9,258 nucleotides of DNA from CAYYBE01 sp964470345 (GTDB lineage Bacteria > Babelota > Babeliae > Babelales > Babelaceae). Location of the stretch: assembly GCA_964470345.1 (NCBI GenBank), contig CAYYBE010000020.1, forward strand, positions 1 to 9,258, given 5' to 3'. The notes under the pieces were generated by a model, which saw nothing but the letters and a program-made list of their open reading frames with translations, did no database searches and had not been told where the DNA came from. The position numbers were made by a program, and so were the translations under genes. Shown piece by piece: positions 6,546 to 9,258 of the stretch. Numbering within the stretch: the stretch's first letter is position 1; every line of letters begins with the position of its first letter.

Positions 6546-6824
6546 ATGGCAAATACAAAATCAGCAAAAAAAGCGGCGAAGCAAAATGAAAAGGCACGAG
6601 TACGCAATCTTTCTCGTCGCACAGCAATCAAAACCTCGATCAAAAAGGTTTTGACAGCCCTTGAAAAAGGTGACTCGGTTGAATCAACTGAAAAGTTGCT
6701 CGGCTCCGTTGCTGCTCAATTGGGACGTGCTAAGAGCAAAGGCATTGTACATCGTAAGACCGCATCCCGTAAATTGAGCCGATTGGCCAAAAAAGTTGGT
6801 CAAGCAAAGAAAGCGGTTAAGTAA
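6546..6824 (+). CDS. rpsT: 30S ribosomal protein S20
   Basis: A small-subunit protein that binds 16S rRNA and aids 30S assembly. At 92 aa it is within the usual range. The protein is Lys/Arg/Ala-rich throughout and all-helical, with the family signatures MANTKSAKKAAKQNEKAR at the start, RNLSRRTAIKTSIKKV at 21-36, and KGIVHRKTASRKLSRLAKKV near the C-terminus. The ribosome binding site is weak (GGATAG at 6534-6539). The gene ends 36 nt before a strong hairpin terminator and is the last gene of the plus-strand block. Confidence 0.97.
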   Translation: MANTKSAKKAAKQNEKARVRNLSRRTAIKTSIKKVLTALEKGDSVESTEKLLGSVAAQLGRAKSKGIVHRKTASRKLSRLAKKVGQAKKAVK

Positions 6825-6860
6825 CGGGTTCACCGTACCGGTTTTGCTCGAAAAAATAAA

Positions 6861-6892
6861 AAAAGGCCTTGGATTATTCCGAGGCCTTTTTT
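6861..6892. terminator. Bidirectional intrinsic terminator
   Basis: The stem is AAAAGGCCTTGG (6861-6872) pairing with CCGAGGCCTTTT (6879-6890), with one G-U pair and a 6-nt loop. It ends in a T run on the plus strand (6887-6892) and, on the minus strand, in a longer T-rich tract complementary to the A run at 6851-6864. It can end the rpsT transcript and the opposing minus-strand transcript. One arm and the loop code for the last residues and stop codon of the minus-strand gene. Confidence 0.9.
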
Positions 6893-8268
6893 GTATGGTG
6901 AGCAAGCGCCATGAGCTGTTGATTGAATGCGGTCAGAGCGTTTTGTAGGGCTTCAGTACGTGTGGCTTCTGAGATTTCTGCCAAAATGAGTGATAAGGCA
7001 TCTTCTTTAAGATCTTGCCGTTGTTTTCGAACAGCGGCTATCTTTTTGACTTCGTTCTCTTTCTTTTGAAAAGCAGCTTCTTTTAGCTTGGCTAAAGCCT
7101 GTCCCTTGAGCTTTTCGTTACTCGTTTGGTTGGCTTCTAAGACTGCGGTCCAATAGTCTTGATCTCCTGGTTCGGCGATAAAAAGATCGAAGTGCGAACA
7201 GAGAAAGGTGAATCCGTCTCTGGGAGAGGAAGGATTGTAGGAAAAATAGAGAATATTGTGGTTGAGTATTGCTTGCTCCCGTTCTTGTACGGCGTAGAAG
7301 TATTTTGTTTCTGGTGCATGGGAAAGGGATGGTAAGCTTCCCTGGTAAAGAAGAGTGTTGGCCGTATTTTTCGTAAGCGGATAGCCGCCGAAATATGTCG
7401 TGTTGAATGCATGGGCATCGCAGTAAGATACGTGATAGTTCCCGTTGTTATCTTGATAGACAAAACGAGCGATTATGTAAGGAGCGTTGTTGCTCGGTTC
7501 TTTTATAAGTTGGGCAAAAGATTTTTTTGTGATTGGGTCTTGTGCCGTCAGCTTGAGAGCGTCTTCGGCGCCCATCTCAGGTGGGATGTGTACAATAACT
7601 AAAGCAGCATCTGGGTTATACATGGGTGGAAATATCGTTGTATGTTCGGAAAGAATTTTGAGGATCGCTTGTTCGGTTTCGCTCTTATTTTTTTCATTTT
7701 CCTGAAAATATTTTCGCCAATCGTCTCGTAATGCTCGATTGATGAACAGGTCCTCATGCGAACAAAAATAGGTAAATGTTGATGCACCCTTGGCCAATCT
7801 AAAATAGTGAACTCCTAAGGTAATGGGAAGGTGGTTGAGTGAATCTGCGAAAAAACGAGTATGCCTAAAGGGATGGTACATGAGCGCATTTCTCCCTGTC
7901 AGCCCTGGCGGTGACAGGGGCCTGCCACCGGTATAGTGTCCGTCTATGGTCTCTTCTTCTGTGGTGAATAGGTTGAGGTATTGGCAAAATTCATGTGCAT
8001 CAAAATAATTAATATAAAATTGAGAGTGTTGATCTTGTGTTACCACTCGTGCAATAAGATATGAGCTATTCTTATTATGTTTCTCTGTAATGAGTTGTGC
8101 GAAAGTTTCAAAGGTGAGATATGCGCCAAGCTCAGAAGTTGTTAGTTGTTCTTGCCCAGCACCCAGAAGGGCAGGGACTTCAATCGGTATGCGCGATGGA
8201 AGTGCAGGGGCCTGAGTCGCCTGAATCTGTGTACAGAGTGTGAGCGCAATCAGTAGTACTACGTACAT
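6874..8268 (-). CDS. Exported protein with two copies of an unrecognised domain
   Basis: A 464-aa protein not matching any family I can name. Residues 1-17 are a signal peptide (MYVVLLIALTLCTQIQA). Two homologous domains follow, at about 47-207 and 236-397. Shared landmarks in order are FAQLI (56, 251), Y-(L/I)IAR-x-V-x-QD (70, 264), Y-x-DAH-x-F (88, 282), GG-x-PL (114, 295), an aromatic-rich stretch and F-x-CSH-x-DLFI (167, 355), then a Trp and a charged helix. Each domain has exactly two cysteines. The C-terminal region, about 385-464, is charged and probably helical or coiled coil. I chose ATG 8268 because GGAG lies 6 nt upstream. A TTG at 8280 would overlap that site. The gene lies 86 nt after mrdA on the same strand. 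It is exported, at least into the periplasm. An effector role is possible but not shown. Confidence 0.8.
   Translation of the reverse strand: MYVVLLIALTLCTQIQATQAPALPSRIPIEVPALLGAGQEQLTTSELGAYLTFETFAQLITEKHNKNSSYLIARVVTQDQHSQFYINYFDAHEFCQYLNLFTTEEETIDGHYTGGRPLSPPGLTGRNALMYHPFRHTRFFADSLNHLPITLGVHYFRLAKGASTFTYFCSHEDLFINRALRDDWRKYFQENEKNKSETEQAILKILSEHTTIFPPMYNPDAALVIVHIPPEMGAEDALKLTAQDPITKKSFAQLIKEPSNNAPYIIARFVYQDNNGNYHVSYCDAHAFNTTYFGGYPLTKNTANTLLYQGSLPSLSHAPETKYFYAVQEREQAILNHNILYFSYNPSSPRDGFTFLCSHFDLFIAEPGDQDYWTAVLEANQTSNEKLKGQALAKLKEAAFQKKENEVKKIAAVRKQRQDLKEDALSLILAEISEATRTEALQNALTAFNQQLMALAHHTKKASE
7078..8130 (-). repeat. Internal protein-level duplication (two domain copies)
   Basis: Copy 1 is coded at about 7648-8130 and copy 2 at about 7078-7563. 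Corresponding motifs are 188-195 residues apart. The copies have diverged strongly, so the duplication is seen in protein landmarks rather than as a DNA repeat. Confidence 0.75.
7894..7919. other. Perfect inverted repeat inside a coding region
   Basis: CCCTGTCA (7894-7901) and TGACAGGG (7912-7919) are exact reverse complements around a 10-nt GC-rich loop. They code for PLSPPGLTG of domain copy 1 in the duplicated-domain protein. No T tract follows on either strand, so it is not a normal intrinsic terminator. Confidence 0.6.
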
Positions 8269-8274
8269 AGTTTT

Positions 8275-8278
8275 CTCC
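8275..8278 (-). promoter_or_regulatory. Ribosome binding site deciding the ATG 8268 start
   Basis: GGAG on the minus strand, 6 nt before ATG 8268. It lies within the extension that a TTG start at 8280 would create, which argues against the TTG. Confidence 0.6.
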
Positions 8279-8354
8279 AAAGTAATGAGTGTATATGCTC
8301 TGGAGAAAGCTTAAAAAAGAGTAGCTTACTTATGCAAGAGATAGGGTGATCGCG

Positions 8355-9258
8355 CTAACTATTCGTTTGAGCCGCTTGGTCATCAAGATAGGTAAAGTAT
8401 TCTTTTAAGAAATCACGTGCGATATGGGCAGAGATGACCGACGACTCAACGTGCTCTGCAAAGACGACGATGACAAATGGTGGGTAATTTTTGTAGCGAA
8501 TGTAAGCAGCAAAGAACCCATGCTCTCTATCTGCTTTCTCTCGCATACGCAGGGAACCACGTTGTGGGAGCTTTCGCACCTGAGCAGTTCCTGTTTTCCC
8601 ATAAATCGTTACATCCTTTAAGAAACTTAAGCTTTGTCCTGTTCCATGTTCGATAACGCGACGCATCGAATTGCGCACAAAGGTGAGAGTGTTTTGACTG
8701 ATGGTGAGTGGGGTGCGAACAATCGGTTCTGCTTCCAAAATACGAGGCGTTACCAGGCAACCATCGCAAATTGCATTGATCATGCGACAGATTTGAAGCG
8801 GAGTGACCGATGTATAGCCTTGGCCGATTGCAACGTTAAGCGTATCTCCAGGGTACCATGGTTCTCCAAATGTTGCCTGTTTCCATGCCGAGGTTGGAAT
8901 GAGGCCTGCGACTTCAGGGAGTGAGATATTGGTTTTTTCACCGAGCCCGAGCATATGTGCGTACTGTGCGATTGTGTCGATCTTTAGTCGTTTTCCCATC
9001 TCGTAAAAGACGATATTGCACGATTTTGCAACTGCATCTTGCAGAGTGAGAAATCCATGCCCTTCGCGGTGCATGCAATGTTTTATTTGTTTACCAAATT
9101 CGATAGATCCGTGACAATACCATGTTGAGTTTTGAGCAACGGTATTAGTTTCAAGTGCTGTAATTAACATGACAAGTTTAAAGAGCGAAGCTGGAGGATA
9201 TGTGGCAGAAAGTGCGCGATTGAGAAAAGGTTTTTCTTCCTGCAGCTGTTGCCACTCT
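8355..9258 (-). CDS. mrdA: Penicillin-binding protein 2, transpeptidase domain (5' part outside window)
   Basis: The C-terminal 300 residues of a class B PBP that cross-links peptidoglycan during elongation together with RodA. The frame is open through the right edge, upstream of the internal ATG at 9170. Catalytic motifs in order: YPPASLFK with the acylated Ser coded at 9186-9188, SCN (Ser coded at 9021-9023), and KTGTAQ (Lys coded at 8595-8597). PBP2-type hallmarks are a Cys/His segment ending in GHG before SCN, PEVAGLIPTSAWK, then PGDTLNVAIGQGYTSVTPLQ, which differ from the PBP3 pattern. HGFFAAYI follows KTGTA as expected. Stop is TAG at 8355-8357. The N-terminal membrane anchor and dimerisation domain lie outside the window, so intactness of the whole gene cannot be judged. 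The duplicated-domain gene follows 86 nt downstream on the same strand. Confidence 0.92.
   Translation of the reverse strand, partial: EWQQLQEEKPFLNRALSATYPPASLFKLVMLITALETNTVAQNSTWYCHGSIEFGKQIKHCMHREGHGFLTLQDAVAKSCNIVFYEMGKRLKIDTIAQYAHMLGLGEKTNISLPEVAGLIPTSAWKQATFGEPWYPGDTLNVAIGQGYTSVTPLQICRMINAICDGCLVTPRILEAEPIVRTPLTISQNTLTFVRNSMRRVIEHGTGQSLSFLKDVTIYGKTGTAQVRKLPQRGSLRMREKADREHGFFAAYIRYKNYPPFVIVVFAEHVESSVISAHIARDFLKEYFTYLDDQAAQTNS

Noticed and set aside
7887..7925. Inverted repeat as an intrinsic terminator or an insertion-sequence end
   Set aside because: There is no T tract on either side, no transposase and no direct repeats flanking it, and the reading frame continues through it.
8281..8354. 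Separate promoter for the duplicated-domain gene in the gap after mrdA
   Set aside because: A TTGCAT-like -35 and TATACA-like -10 exist on the minus strand, but not at compatible spacing. Cotranscription with mrdA is as likely.
1..9258. CRISPR array, tRNA, rRNA, transposase or attachment site
   Set aside because: I saw no regularly spaced direct repeats, no cloverleaf-like or rRNA-like segments, and no mobile-element protein. Gaps between genes are all short.

Overview
The window reads as a chromosomal segment of a Gram-negative, probably host-dependent bacterium. The envelope genes (TolB and a PBP2-type transpeptidase) imply an outer membrane and a peptidoglycan wall. Mixed in are predicted exported proteins with eukaryote-like modules: Sel1 repeats, a canonical C3HC4 RING finger and two half-RING relatives. 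This mix of housekeeping genes with small exported Sel1/RING-type proteins fits endosymbionts or parasites of protists. Candidatus Dependentiae (TM6) is my best guess. Legionella-like or chlamydia-like lineages are possible but fit less well. The assignment is inference, not a sequence match.

Layout. 1-1369 (+): the last codons of a TolA/TonB-like protein, then tolB. 1376-3489 (-): three consecutive paralogous exported proteins ending in RING or RING-derived zinc motifs, packed as an operon (42-nt gap, then a 4-nt ATGA overlap). 3649-6824 (+): a CYTH-domain protein, the membrane protease gene ftsH with its own promoter candidate, then rpmB (L28) and rpsT (S20), closed by a strong hairpin terminator. 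6874-9258 (-): an unrecognised exported protein built from two copies of one domain, preceded by the 3' part of mrdA (PBP2), which runs off the right edge. No gap between genes exceeds about 170 bases.

The housekeeping genes cover envelope integrity (Tol), cell elongation (PBP2), membrane protein quality control (FtsH) and ribosome assembly (L28, S20). The accessory layer is the RING cluster and the duplicated-domain protein. The strongest observation is that two of the three RING-family paralogs have lost all four ligands of zinc site 1 while keeping all four ligands of zinc site 2, the spacing between them and a basic residue at the linchpin position. That suggests a constrained single-zinc derivative rather than random decay. 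The proteins may be effectors acting on a host ubiquitin system, but the sequence alone cannot show this.
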